A DNA stretch of 64,000 nt from Lamellibrachia satsuma (Eukaryota; Annelida; Polychaeta; Sabellida; Siboglinidae), in NCBI GenBank assembly GCA_033239005.1, contig BSQZ01000037.1, positions 2,026,001-2,090,000 on the forward strand, read 5' to 3'. Position numbers and translations under genes: made by a program. This document shows, one piece after another, positions 13,102 to 24,733 of this stretch. The notes under the pieces were generated by a model that ran no database searches, was not told the DNA's origin, and worked only from the letters and a program-made list of their open reading frames with translations. Within the stretch, counting starts at the first letter, position 1, and the number at the start of each line of letters is the position of its first letter.

Positions 13102-15423
13102 TTGATATTGCATTTTTACTCTATCAACTTTTCCTCTCCTCAAATTGCAGTTCTACATGCACATTATCATCTTTTCTGTTTCTTCCAAATATTTTATTAC
13201 TTTCTCTTGTGCAGCACTTTAGCATGTGTGCACACAAGCCTTTAGGGTTCGATACCCGAAGAAGGACATCACTATTTATAAGAGCTTTACACAAACAAGT
13301 TAACAGGCAGCAGATCGTGGCTGCGTTAGGTTGATCTATCTGGTGATAACCCGGATAAATTGACAGTTTGGATGTGATCCATCCAGTGTCACTAAGCATT
13401 TCTTGATGTTGTAAAACTAGGGGCACCCCCTATTTACTCAGTTAAAAAATAATAGCAAACATTGTATGTAATATGTTATTACATGTCATTTTGTAACTAG
13501 AATGAGCAGGTTAGTGCTGTTTTCTCTACCATTCAGTATGAGAAAATATCTTATGTGAATGCACAAATCTATATTGACATTTTATTTTACGCTTCAGCAA
13601 GAATGTACAACAAATGTATTATATAGTCAGTTGAAGCAAGATTTATATTGTGTTCAGTGTTAAGCCACCTGCAGGGGCTAGCCATGAATAACAGGTGGGC
13701 ACAGGATGGCAATGTAAAAATAGCCTAATGGTGTTTCCCAAAACCTTTCACACTACGGGTAATGAGTGGGGAAGCCTCCCAGTGTGTTCCTGTAGGCTGT
13801 ACTGATTAACATAATTATACTAACAGCTGCCTACCATTGACTACAATCTTACAACATTCGATACGATCAATGAACACAACGATCTGTAGTGAAAACATAT
13901 TTACTTCAACCTGAGTGGCCCACCTTTCTGATCTGTATACAACCCTCTAGGCAAACGGGAAATAACTAATCCTACAGCTAATAACAGGTCCAGACACAGG
14001 CCAGTAACAGATACACACAACACCCCCAAGGGGGTCTATCAACACCAATCAGTCAGGGCAAACACAAATCAATCACAAGGAATGGAGATGCCAGACAAAG
14101 TTTTGTTCACCTACAAGGCATAGAAAACACAAAGGGTAGATCGCCCAAGTACTGGATCTTTTGTTAAATTCGCTGGATTTACAGTGTGCTAATTTACAGG
14201 GGTGGAATTCTATTCGGTTCTCCAAACAGACATGTGGTTCTGTCTGCACTCTGCTTTGGCAATCACTAGAAACACTTTGTAACAAACAAATAGCCAATTG
14301 AATATTTGTAAAGAATTTGTTCTTGAGACAAACAGATGATAAAATAATTTACCGTTGTCAAGAATACATTATGCCTAGAAGGTGTGTACACAGATGCCTA
14401 AATAATATTATCACGGAGTCTGGCAGCAAGAGAGTACACATGTATGGGTCATAGTGCACAGCACAAGTATTGTGTGCAGATTATTTGCTATCCACCAGTA
14501 ACAATTCCTGGAAAGGTGTCTGAGAAACACTGATATATACATTAAGTACTAGTCGGAACAGAAAGAGTGGCATAGTGTCATTACATATCTAAGTTACACA
14601 GTGCATACAAACAACAGCTACTGAATAAATATTTTCACTATACGTCAATAGGTCAATACACAAGATAAGGTTTATATAAATAAATTGCATGGTTGCTATT
14701 ACAAGACAACTATGGGCATGAAGACATCACAACTTTCACAGAAATTGTAACCCCTATATAAAGTATAATTACTGTACACTACAACTGCTGGTAAAGCTCA
14801 AGAGTGAATCAAGTGGTGCTGTCTATCAGAATGGACCCTTGAGTCAGACAAGAACCATTCAGAAACCATGTCGTTTAATGTACACACAATGTACTTAGAC
14901 AAGAAGGATAATTTGTGGGTCATGCTACACTTCCTGTTACATTTCAGACCAACTTACTGCATGCATATAATGTTGTAAAGTTGGTCAATTCTGATGATTA
15001 TAAATCAACATGAAGTAATTCGTCTCTAGCAGTGAAATGTAACATATTTTAGTGATGTTTCTACAATTTGGGTACATGCATCACCATTTTGTAAAAACTG
15101 CCAGTTTTATGGTAAACATGTTTGTAACAGGATTAAGAGTCATAGTAGTTGTTTTACCAAACATGCTGACAACATGAGTGCTGTGGACATCATGATGGCA
15201 TTACAGAATTATCAATGGTTAGTAGGCTTAGAATAAAATGTACTTGTACTAAATTTCAATTTATATGATACAATTGCAAACTGAAATAAACAACTGCTCA
15301 GTTCAAAGTTTCGCACAGAGAATGAAACCTGACCTGTATTACAATTCTTTCACTAAGTTTCATGTGAATTACATATATAAACCCTAATTCGCCTTCATAT
15401 ACTGGTACAAATAAATTAAAAAC

Positions 15424-15536
15424 TGTGAGTCATCCTCTCTGATGAATGTGAATTCATAATTTTTTATTACTTCACATATTAGTACAACATAATAACAAAG
15501 TTCTGATTTCACATTCATCAGAGAGGATGACTCACA
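15424..15536. repeat. Perfect 29-bp inverted repeat (unit 2)
   Basis: Duplicate of the hairpin at 10794-10907, with arms at 15424-15452 and 15508-15536. The loop is one base shorter. Both arms are unchanged between the two units. Confidence 0.9.
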
Positions 15537-17410
15537 CTTTTTAAGGACAGGCCTAGACTGAATGAGGTCATCAGGCACATGTGAACCTGCCAACAAATGT
15601 TGACTAAACACAGAGGTTTCTTCAGAGTAACTAGCTGACACCTCAACTGATGTACCACACAGGAATTATTCACAAGATCGCCGCCTAGTGTAACAAGACC
15701 AGATGGCAAGTAGAAAACCTAACCTTAGGTGATGTCTGAGACTAGATAAAACTAATCTGCACACCTGCATGAATACTCAATAAAAAAATCTTTTTCCATC
15801 ATTCACTGGTCTAGATGTGACAGTTGTGTGCACATAACCATTTCTTTTATCACTACTGGTATCTCCGAGAAGTGTAAACAAAGAAAATCAGACGCGATAA
15901 AACGTAACTTCGATCTTCGGCATTGATGTTACCTGGTGCAGCTACATTACCTTTTGAGATAGATGGATGTCAATGATAATAGTCAAACTCTGTAATAGGC
16001 TAATAGCCAATTGGGGACGACTTGCAAATTATTTAAGAAAGACAGTATTTAAAATCTTGTGTCAAACACGTGTTTTAGGAGCAGCTGGAGGAACATACTA
16101 GATAGCCCACATGTACAATGGGTTTCCATAAATATGACATGGTTTCAGCACTCTTTCACTAATCAGTGGCACAGTGTGATTGATGAATAGAGCCAATACA
16201 CATAAGATATAGCATTTACTGCAATTCATTCATTTAATGGCGGTGGAAAGGTGGATGTAAGCGGACGCAACAGGACATCATGCATAATTTTATTCGCCCT
16301 ACCTCTGTTTTCTGCGTCTTCTTCAATGAGTGGCCGCCTTCGCACCTGCAGCCGTATTGAACGCGACGCGATCGACTGCAATCACAACGAAAACAAACCC
16401 GGTGTCAGTTCACTCGCGTAGACCACACGATCCGTTCTACACGAGAACAGTTACAGGCAGGTGAGAGCGTTCCACCGCTTTTACGACGAATATGACGCCT
16501 GCAAGTTGACAGAAAAAGTCTGTCAGTTGACGCTACGGGAGAAGTGATCAGCGTACGTTAGTCAGATTACAAACGACGCCCAGTCGGCCAATACACGCGC
16601 TGCGGGCCGCAGCCCAAGCAGGGTGTAGTCGATTGAAACTTTCACAAAAGGCTACGCGCAACCGTTACTAAAGATGATCGTGCTGTCACACATAGCCAGT
16701 GCTACACCGTGTCTACATCGAAAGGATAATATGCAACAGATGAATATTTACATACGTTTTGTGAGCGCGTGACGAATGCGATTAAACTAGCACAACCTAC
16801 TGCTCACCGTCAGCTATGCCAGCTATTCAACATGGCTTCCAGGGTCAAAGGTTACTAGGCCGCTGCCATCTCCGAGAAGTGTAAACAAAGAAAATTAGAG
16901 GCGACAAAACGTAACTTCGATCTTCCGCAGATAATCGAATAAATATTTACGAAGAAAATTGGATGTTTCCAGTGTTTCCATACCCAAAATAATGATGTAA
17001 AATGACTGCCGACTTTCGCTACGTTCCTGGCCCTGTCTCCGCCGCGGCTCGCGCACAGGCCACAGCCACTGGACCATGTCCATGGCCACGCTGGACAGGC
17101 TGCTACGTATCGCATGCACATAAATTATAATGATGCTATATGACCATGCTATGGCGTACACAAATGACAATTAAACGTCCAAACGCGACCATTATAAAGG
17201 AGGAGGTGTGGCAAGTGTGAGGTTGGTTGTAAACATCAGTTATAGGTGCTCGATTATGCTAAAAAATTGGTGAGGGTGGACTCTCAAAACTGGTGGGAGG
17301 TTGGCCCTCAAAACAGGTAGATTTCCTAATAAAAAATAGAATTGCTTTTATAAAAAATCTTAAATTTTCAAAGAGAACTTTTTCATTCAGGGGAATTGTG
17401 TGTACAATTA

Positions 17411-17731
17411 CATAGTGAAGCAAGTGTCACCACTATGATCAAACACTGGCGCAGCCTCCAACAAAGGAGAACCGACATCCACCTTATCATGTTTTATAAG
17501 ACACTGCATGGCATAGTTGCCCTGGACCTCTTCCCCCAACTTATACCCCTGGTGAGACTCTCTCAACACATGCATTCTGAAGCTTTTCAATTCCCCCTAA
17601 TCACTAAGCAATTCATCCAGTATAGCTTTTTACCCCATACAATAGCCAGTTGGAATAACCTGCCAATGCAGCTACAGCGCCAAGTTTGGAGATTTTTAGA
17701 CAGAAGATCTCCAGCTTGCAACATTAATTGA
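17411..17731 (+). pseudogene. LINE reverse-transcriptase C-terminal fragment (unit 2, frameshifted)
   Basis: Duplicate of the fragment at 12781-13101. A 4-bp deletion after TIASWNNLP (near 17663) shifts the frame, so the conserved APSLEIFRQKI ending is lost and replaced by an unrelated tail. Upstream of the deletion the two copies are almost identical. Confidence 0.85.
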
Positions 17732-18235
17732 TATTGCATTTTTACACTATCAACTTTTCCTCTCCTCAAATTGCAGTTCTACATGCACATTATCATCTTT
17801 TCTGTTTCTTCCAAATATTTTATTACTTTCTCTTGCAGCACTTTAGCATGTGTGCACACAAGCCTTGAAGACAGGGTTGACGCATACCCGGAAGAAGGAC
17901 ATCACTATTTATAAGAGCTTTACACAAACAAGTTAACAGGCAGCAGATCGTGGCTGCGTTAGGTTGGATCTATCTTGTATAAAATCGTGGTGATAACCCG
18001 GATAAATTGACAGTTTGGATGTGATCCATCCAGTGTCACTAAGCATTTCTTGATGTTGTAAAACTAGGGGCACCCCCTATTTACTCAGTTAAAAAATAAT
18101 AGCAAACATTGTATGTAATATGTTATTACATGTCATTTTGTAACTAGAATGAGCAGGTTAGTGCTGTTTTCTCTACCATTCAGTATGAGAAAATATCTTA
18201 TGTGAATGCACAAATCTATATTGACATTTTATTTT

Positions 18236-18599
18236 GACCTTTCTTTGCTAAACACATTTTGTTATCCATGATAACTGAAAGTATGATATTTTATTATATG
18301 CAACATCTGCCAGATGGCAGAACAAGTTGATTTTAGTGTATACTAAGTCTGCCAGATGGCAGCACAGGCTGACCTTGCATAAAACATACAAGTGGGCATA
18401 TACTACGTATTACCATGTTTGTCATTCCCTCTACTACAAGTATAGAACTAAACTCTTTCTGTAGCATAGAAATGTACTAAAAGTTATCTGGAATATATTA
18501 TCATAGACACAAATCATTAATCTTTGGCAAACACTATACACAACTAATTAACAGCATTGGAAAATTAGGCATATATTCTCCCTCTTGGTCCTTGAGGGG
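18236..18599. other. No gene; two CTCF-like motifs
   Basis: Just past the duplication, the sequence tctgccagatggcag occurs twice (18307-18320 and 18349-18362). The core CCAGATGGCAG fits the bilaterian CTCF-type consensus CCASNAGRKGGCRS. No gene is seen. Confidence 0.35.
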
Positions 18600-18890
18600 T
18601 GGGGCCATATTACTTAATTCATTCCACCCTCTTGACAAGTCAACTCCATTTGTCGCAATATTCTGCTATTCTCTCCCACTCTCGGCTGTTCACCTCTGCC
18701 TTTTGAGATCTCTCTTAACACTGTCCTTCCATCTTACTGTTGGTCTTTCTCTTCTCCTACCAGCCTTTTCTGTTTTCCTAGCTCTCTTTGTCATTGTCAA
18801 TCTGTCCTCATTAAAAATTTTGTATTGTAACAAAATACACATCCTCCAGACATGATAATTTGGCTCACATTATTCTTTTTTAAATCTGGA
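18600..18890 (-). mobile_element. Decayed LINE polymerase C-terminus
   Basis: On the minus strand the translation includes NEDRLTMTKRARKTEK and then GRRRERPTVRWKDSVKRDLK. This is a good match to the R-x-R-G-R-P-x-x-R-W-x-D-x-V-x-x-D-L-K signature found at the C-terminus of many non-LTR retrotransposon proteins. In-frame stops follow immediately, and no reverse-transcriptase catalytic motif remains. It differs from the LINE tails at 12781 and 32990, so at least two non-LTR lineages are represented in the window. Confidence 0.7.
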
Positions 18891-19110
18891 TACACAGCAG
18901 TATCACAGAAATATCTACGCTTTGGAACCTGGTGCTGCCAATCAATATCTGGATGGCTTCTAGAAATCATACTCTCAAAATTGCAACATAATACTTGCCA
19001 TTATAGTAGTGTCTACTGATGGCATATGTAACTTGGAACAATCGTATAGAAAGATGTATGGCATTGCAAACAACTGTATATAACTACAAAGGGTAATTCA
19101 TTTGTTCATA
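18890..19110 (-). repeat. Dispersed repeat family Y, copy 1
   Basis: Contains tatcacagaaatatct, cctggtgctgcca and aacttggaacaatcg followed by aagggtaattc. Reverse-complement versions occur at 33440-33720, and related arms at 22225-22440 and 62925-63060. It is a non-coding interspersed family with frequent foldback structure. Confidence 0.55.
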
Positions 19111-19224
19111 GAAATGGTAATAGGGGTTAATTTTGAAAACAGATAATAGTGTTACGACTCCTTTCTGGTGTCGTAAATGAACTGCTGAAAGTTTGGCACC
19201 CAATATGCAAAGTGTCTAGGAACA

Positions 19225-19301
19225 GTAGTCTAACACACACGCATGTGCACACACACACACAACACAAATGGACGCACACATGCACACACATTCCCACGCA
19301 T

Positions 19302-19340
<39 letters not shown>

Positions 19341-19360
19341 GGCACACACACACACACAAG
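19225..19360. repeat. (CA)n / (GCAC)n microsatellite
   Basis: A dinucleotide CA tract grades into pure cacg tetranucleotide repeats. Cys/Val-rich or His/Thr-rich frames across it are artefacts of the repeat. Confidence 0.95.
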
Positions 19361-20239
19361 GATTTCAGGGCAAAACGCGATAAACGCCAATTTGGCCAGA
19401 GCCTTGGGGAATGAACGGACCCTTGGGAACCTTGAGCACAAAGTACAGTTCTTTGAGAATGTCAATAAATAGAACAGCTGTACACCCAATGAACCCCTGG
19501 CAGATCTACAAAGCATCCAAGCTATCAGTCTGGGTGGAAGATGAGATATTGGTATGAAATGATCATGATACGATAATATTTTTTGCAGATGTGGACTAGC
19601 TAGCTAAATTAATGATTGAGGCTACAAAATTACATCCATATTAAATAAATGTTCTATTATATAATAATTTATTATTTAATTTTAGTAATACATTATTAAG
19701 CAATACAATATTTAAAAACTTCCAGATGGGAAGAGAAATTCACCGGCTATGGATGGACGGATTCAACCAATGAAACAAACAGGTTTCTGTTCAGTCAGAA
19801 ATTACAGGAGGAATGCTTTATAGATCAACTAAAGCCGAATGCATGCGGCAGTGAAAAACATGTTTTTCTGAAACAAAAACGTGTTTTGGGAGATTTGGTT
19901 TGCGGTCTGCATTGCTGGAAAACAAGAAAAATGTTTTGCAACTGCATATTTAGTTTAGTTTCGCTCCGATGTGTTTTGCTGAGTGCGTTGCCTGCTAAAC
20001 AAAAACTCGCTACTCGCGAAAGATCGGTCGATGATTAACTAATCAGCGAACGAATACCACGCACGTGATAGAATCGTGAACTAGCCTGAAGTGCACACAT
20101 GCTTGCATGCACACATGCACGCATGCATGCACTTGTATCGTGATATGTATCTCAATATATTGTGGTTGTTTTGGTTAAGATATAAGAAGACTTAACCTGT
20201 TGTGTTATATTGTATTTTAACACGTGTGACTGGTATTTA

Positions 20240-21190
20240 TATTAGGAGGAGAAAGAAAATACTATTTAATTTTTTATTTGTGTAAAATTGGCGTGATTTC
20301 TTACATTTTTGTGAACTAGGGCTAAAAAGTTAGATTTTTGAGGGAAACAAATTTTTTGCATATTTCTGGCAATGTTAGGGCCATAATCATGATTTATCTA
20401 TCTAATGCTATGTTTTTTAGACACAAGGAATCCATTAAAACCATATTCAAAAGCCTAAGACTGGTCACTTTCATGAAAATGGCATTTTCTGTTGAAAAAT
20501 AGGCTTTCATCATGTAAAATAGTTTTCATCATTTGTCTGTTATTGTTGATCCTATAGCAATGGAAAACGAGTACGTACCCATGTTTTCAGTCATGAGGAA
20601 CTCATTTATATGCTCTTTGACCCCCCTAATCCACACATTTATATAGTTTAGTCAACTTTTATAGACAGTGTTTATGTCTATTACCAAGGCATGTTGATAG
20701 CAGTTGTGATGTCATTATTTATATTTATTTAAGTAAATATGTGTTTCCAAATTGCATTAAATTATCAGCATCTAATAAAAAACTTACCTACGCATGGTGA
20801 AACAAAAAGAGGAACAGTCGCAGCGACTTCATCTGCATGAGACTGAGCACATGCAAATCAGACATTTAAAAGAGGGAAGTTATAATTATTACTAAAATTT
20901 ATAAAGCGCTATATATCTTGGAACAGTCCGTTCATAGGCAATATTAAAGAAAATGCATCTTTTGTGAAAGTAACTAGTCTTAGGCTTTTGGATGTTTGAA
21001 TGAATTCCTTGTGTCTAGAAACATAGGATTAGATAGATCAATCATAGCCCTATACCTGTAATTGACAAAATATGGCAAAAAAATATTTTTCACTCAACTC
21101 GCAAATCACACTTTTTAGCCCTAGTTCACAGAAAAGCCAGAAATCACAGATTTTCAAACAAAATTTATTTTCTTTCTCCCGACATATTTG
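20240..21190. repeat. Foldback element with ~250-bp inverted arms
   Basis: The left arm, about 20240-20495, and right arm, about 20945-21190, are imperfect reverse complements along their whole length. Shared landmarks are gaactagggctaaaaag, tctatctaat, tagacacaaggaat and aaaagcctaagact, all reading as complements in the right arm. The internal segment is about 450 bp. No transposase is visible, so it is probably a large MITE or foldback element, or a local inverted duplication. Confidence 0.85.
20788..20842 (-). CDS. Weak candidate exon downstream of the PDZ core
   Basis: On the minus strand a strong donor (GTAG|GTAAGTTT) ends a 55-base open segment preceded by an acceptor-like tgtgctcag. 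Its phase (starts 0, ends 1) would follow directly from the PDZ exon at 21807-21916, giving SHADEVAATVPLFVSP and then a split codon. The peptide does not clearly look like the last strand of a PDZ domain, and it lies in the spacer of a foldback element. This is a low-confidence suggestion. Confidence 0.2.
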
Positions 21191-21806
21191 GCCTTCAAAT
21201 AACATGGGAGTCCCTGAGATTTAAAACATTTACCTTTTTCCCTCACCTCTCTAATTAGTGACTGGATCTGGTTTAGTCATATCTCATAATTACTCATTAA
21301 GCTCACTTATGACAATTTTGAAAATAAAATAAAAGGAATTCCAAAATAAAAACATATAGGATGTTCCTGTATGTCAGTTTGCCGATGTGAAATTCAGAAG
21401 TAAATAAAAAAATATGATGTTGTGTATATATGCGCGGTAATGCGCCTGATAAAAGTAAAAACATGTTTGCTCGTGGCCGTGTGAAATGTTGCACTGCCCG
21501 TGTGAGCTGAACCTTAAAAAAAAACCTGGTTCTGTGTATACCAGCCGCTCTTAATACGTCACAAGGTAGTCTAGGTTACCCGATTTCATAGAGCTGTGCA
21601 TGCGCTTATTGGTCGAGCTGGTTAAAATGTCAGCCCTCGGTCAACTGGAGAATTTACCAGAAACTCCCAGTAAGTAAACCACTGGCGTGGCATTCTTGGT
21701 TTTAGTTGCACATGGTTGGTTTTTATTATCTCTTTTAGTTGCGTAGCTCCAAAACCAAGACCTTTGTTTCGCTTTACCAATGCATGATTATATTAGAAAT
21801 GTGTAC

Positions 21807-21916
21807 CTGGTGAATGAGATCAATGACTTCGGCGTGAGAGTATCCTTCCAGGTTGTGACCGTTCACTTCGACTATCTCATCGCCCACTTCTAGTTGTGCC
21901 TGGTCAGCCGGGGAAC
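21807..21916 (-). CDS. PDZ-domain protein, coding exon 3 (PDZ core)
   Basis: This exon encodes the C-terminal two thirds of a PDZ domain, a peptide-binding module that usually recognises free C-termini and organises membrane or junction complexes. It contributes residues 112-147 of my model: SPADQAQLEVGDEIVEVNG, then HNLEGYSHAEVIDLIHQ. GDEIVEVNG is the typical beta4-beta5 stretch. The His at 138 sits at the first position of helix alphaB, as in class I domains that prefer Ser/Thr at ligand position -2. It is bounded by acceptor cttttgacag and donor CAG|GTACAC. It enters in phase 1, completing the Gly codon from 38997-39120, and exits in phase 0. I cannot name the family member; the domain is unmistakable. 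Confidence 0.9.
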
Positions 21917-22045
21917 CTGTCAAAAGAAAATGATTTGTTGAGATCACTGTGCACTGTTCTATTGACAATGTGCTAACATTACAAACTAGTTGGCAAACAT
22001 GTTGCATCTACAAAACGATAGATATTTTTGCTTGTAAATTGCTTA

Positions 22046-22065
22046 ACCACCAGATGGCACCACAG
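22046..22065 (+). promoter_or_regulatory. CTCF-like motif
   Basis: accaccagatggcaccacag fits the conserved CTCF core (CCACCAGATGGCACC) closely. It lies about 130 bp upstream, in the sense of the minus-strand gene, of the PDZ core exon. Related sequences occur at 18309, 18351, 39651 and 57622. This is motif evidence only. Confidence 0.3.
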
Positions 22066-22224
22066 TAAGGTTGGGTGTCAAACCAGGGGGCAGCAGCAGG
22101 GTCAACAAGGTGCAAGTGATTTATATTTGTTGTTTCAAGCAACAATGCTGCCAGTTTACCCAGTTATATAAATTATACTATGAAATACCTATCATCCGGA
22201 TGGGAAAACTTGGTAGTAGAAGGT

Positions 22225-22440
22225 AGTTCGTAGTTATTACGTACAACTGTTTGCAACGCTATGCGTGTTTTCAATGGAGGTTCCAAGTTATGTAAACCGT
22301 CCACTCATCAATTTGACATTATTTGCCAGAGGACGCTACATACACAAAAAGAACTGGGGACGGTATGCATAACTTAGAACAATTGGCAGGCATTCCAAAC
22401 AATCTACGAAGGGTAATTCTATGAAGGGCAAGGTTATAGT
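22225..22440. repeat. Dispersed repeat family Y, foldback copy
   Basis: The left half (ttattacgtacaactgtttg... ttccaagttatgtaaaccgtc) matches family Y in the 33440 orientation. The right half (ggtatgcataacttagaaca... acgaagggtaattct) is the same sequence inverted, so this copy is a small imperfect palindrome. Confidence 0.6.
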
Positions 22441-23490
22441 TGCGTCAATTTAAAAAAAGTGCCACAGGTCCTTCCTGGGGTCATAGATCATAAAGACCGA
22501 AAGTTTGATGCCCAACATGCAAAGCATTTAAGAGTTGCATAACAAACATACAGGCTAGCTCGTTTATAGTACAAATGTTTGTACACACAACAGTGTGCAC
22601 AGCCAGTCTGTATACCATAGGCAGTTTTGGGTGGTTGCACCTCCAAGGGTCACAAATTATCAAAAACAACTAGAAACATTAAATGACAATGAAACTGGAA
22701 ATTGAAGGGGTTAAACTGAGATAAGTATCAAAATCTACAAAAAATTTCTCTCAGGAAAAAAGCCGGGATTTTTCAGTACCCCCAACAAAAATGCTTGCAC
22801 GCAACTCCACTTATCTACCACATTTATTATCAGTGTTAATTAATTAAAAAGAGTATCCATAAATACAAGTAAAAACTGAGTGGATTTCCAAGTCGGGCCA
22901 ATGAACAGCTGCCGTACCAGACCTAACGAACATGCATAATCCATCCTGCTTATAGCTACTGTTTCTGCATCGTCGAACCCGCTGATGCAACAGCGATATG
23001 GTAATGCAGCGAATGGAAACTTCACATCCCATAAAGGCAATCAGTCTCGAGTGTTTTACACGAAGCCTTCTCTAGCGCAGTCAACTGGAAAATCCACAAT
23101 CTTTCCGAGCGATATTTTCCCATTTGGCACCGGCAAAACAGACCCCTGCATTGATTTGTTCATTAAACCAGCATGCTGATGACTTGTCTCTGCAAACACC
23201 AGAGCTCTCGTGGGATCCAACCAGTGCACAGATACCGTTATGGTAAATTACACCAAGATGCCCAGGGCCAACGTGGGACGTCGAACATGTCTTTTATAGC
23301 TTTGTACGGCTTAGAGTCGGATACTCTGTGGCCATATCAAGATATGGTTCGTTGTACCGCCAGACATCAAAATGTTGGAAGACATGCTTTCGTGGGCAAG
23401 ATAACGACAGAAATGGCCAGAGCTGGTGCCTTTGGATCAAGTTGTCTCGTCAGTGCCGTCATTTGTATTAAGTAGACATCTGTGTAGAAT
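22441..23490. other. No assignable gene; short open frames
   Basis: Open frames of 64 and 100 codons occur around 22985-23475 on the plus strand, with fairly coding-like composition but no motif I recognise. They may be a decayed mobile-element fragment. The 3' one runs directly into the 30-bp minisatellite. Confidence 0.3.
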
Positions 23491-24039
23491 TGCTAAGTCA
23501 GTGTGGTGGATGGTCCACGTGACTAATTCAGTGTGGTGGATGGTCCATGTGACTAAGTCAGTGTGGTGGATGGTCCACGTGACTAAGTCAGTGCAGTGTA
23601 TGGTCCACGTGACTAAGTCAGTGAGATGGATGGTACACGTGACTAAGTCAGTGTGGTATATGGTCCACGTGACTAAGTCAGTGTGGTGGATGGTCCACGT
23701 GACTAAGTCAGTGTGGTGGATGGTCTACATGACTAAGTCATTGTGGTGGATGGTCCACGTGACTAAGTCAGTGCAGTGGTTGGTCCACATGACTAAGTCA
23801 GTGTGGTGGATGGTCCACGTGACTAAGTCAGTGCGGTGGATGGTCCATGTGACTAAGTCAGTGCGGTGGATGGTCCATGTGACTAAGTCAGTGCGGTGGA
23901 TGGTCCATGTGACTAAGTCAGTGCGGTGGATGGTCCACGTGACTATGTCAGTGTGGTGGATAGTCCATGTGACTAAGTCAGTGCGGTGGAAGGTCCACGT
24001 GACTAAGTCAGTGCGGTGGATGATCCACGTGACTAAGGG
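23491..24039. repeat. 30-bp minisatellite, about 18 copies
   Basis: The unit gactaagtcagtgtggtgga plus tggtccacgt is repeated about 18 times with point variants only. Each unit carries CACGTG (or CATGTG), an E-box, fused to TGACTAAGTCA, a palindrome of two TGAC half-sites. The period is divisible by three, so a decapeptide repeat (VHVTKSVWWM) is open on the plus strand and another on the minus strand. I regard these frames as by-products. Confidence 0.95.
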
Positions 24040-24275
24040 ACCGCTCACAATTTTAATTTAATTTAAATTGTCGACATTTACCTTCTTGTACAAAGTGTCA
24101 TGATCCTTAGACCCCCCTTCATGAATTAGCACTTAGTCATCATTTTCCAGACTGAAAAAATATATTGACGTAACAATCTCACGCGCTGAACGGTTACATA
24201 ACATAAAACAATAGTGGGTTTAACCGCACGGCACTATAGTGGTTATGTTTCGACATTTACTTAAATTAGCATGCA

Positions 24276-24733
24276 GGTCTTGACCCCGTCCCCTCTTTAG
24301 TATGCAGGCCTTGACCCCCCCACCCACTTTAGTATGCAGGCCTTGACCCCCCACCCACTTTAGCATGCAGGCCTTGACTCCCTCCCCCTTTAGTATACAG
24401 GTCTTGACCCCCCACCCACTTTAGTATACAGGCCTTGACCCCCTCCCCCTTTAGTATGCAGGCCTTGACCCCCTCCCCTTTAGTATGCAGGCCTTGACCC
24501 CCCCACCCACTTTAGTATGCAGGCCTTGACCCCCCCACCCACTTTAGTATGCAGGCCTTGACCCCCTCCCCCTTTAGTATGCAGGCCTTGACCCCCTCCC
24601 CCTTTAGTATGCAGGCCTTGACCCCCTCCCCCTTTAGTATGCAGGCCTTGACCCCTCCCCCTTTAGTATGCAGGCCTTGACCCCCTCCCCCTTTAGTATG
24701 CAGGCCTTGACCCCCCCACCCACTTTAGTATGC
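24276..24733. repeat. ~30-32-bp C-rich minisatellite, about 15 copies
   Basis: Tandem units of tttagtatgcaggccttgac followed by ccccctccccc or cccccccaccca. Unit length varies by one or two bases through the C-run. There are two sub-types (ending ctccccc or cacccac), which are partly interspersed. Confidence 0.95.

Larger units (their letters stand above)
8961..13588. repeat. Tandem segmental duplication, unit 1 (~4.63 kb)
   Basis: This block is repeated head-to-tail immediately downstream at 13590-18235 with only scattered substitutions and short indels. Unit 1 ends in attttatttt and unit 2 restarts at once with gcttcagcaagaatgtac. Each unit contains an inverted-repeat hairpin, a CpG-rich segment, a LINE reverse-transcriptase tail and plain AT-rich sequence. 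It is either a recent tandem duplication or two haplotypes wrongly joined in the assembly. Confidence 0.97.
13590..18235. repeat. Tandem segmental duplication, unit 2 (~4.65 kb)
   Basis: Second copy of 8961-13588. Differences include a 4-bp deletion in the LINE frame near 17663, extra A residues in three homopolymers at about 17264, 17330 and 17355, a diverged patch at about 17865-17880 (compare about 13240-13255), and about 14 extra bases near 17975. The many one-base homopolymer differences are typical of sequencing or haplotype noise. Confidence 0.97.

Noticed and set aside
23426..24061. 211-codon frame of decapeptide repeats
   Set aside because: It is open on both strands through a 30-bp minisatellite, with no flanking exon signals.
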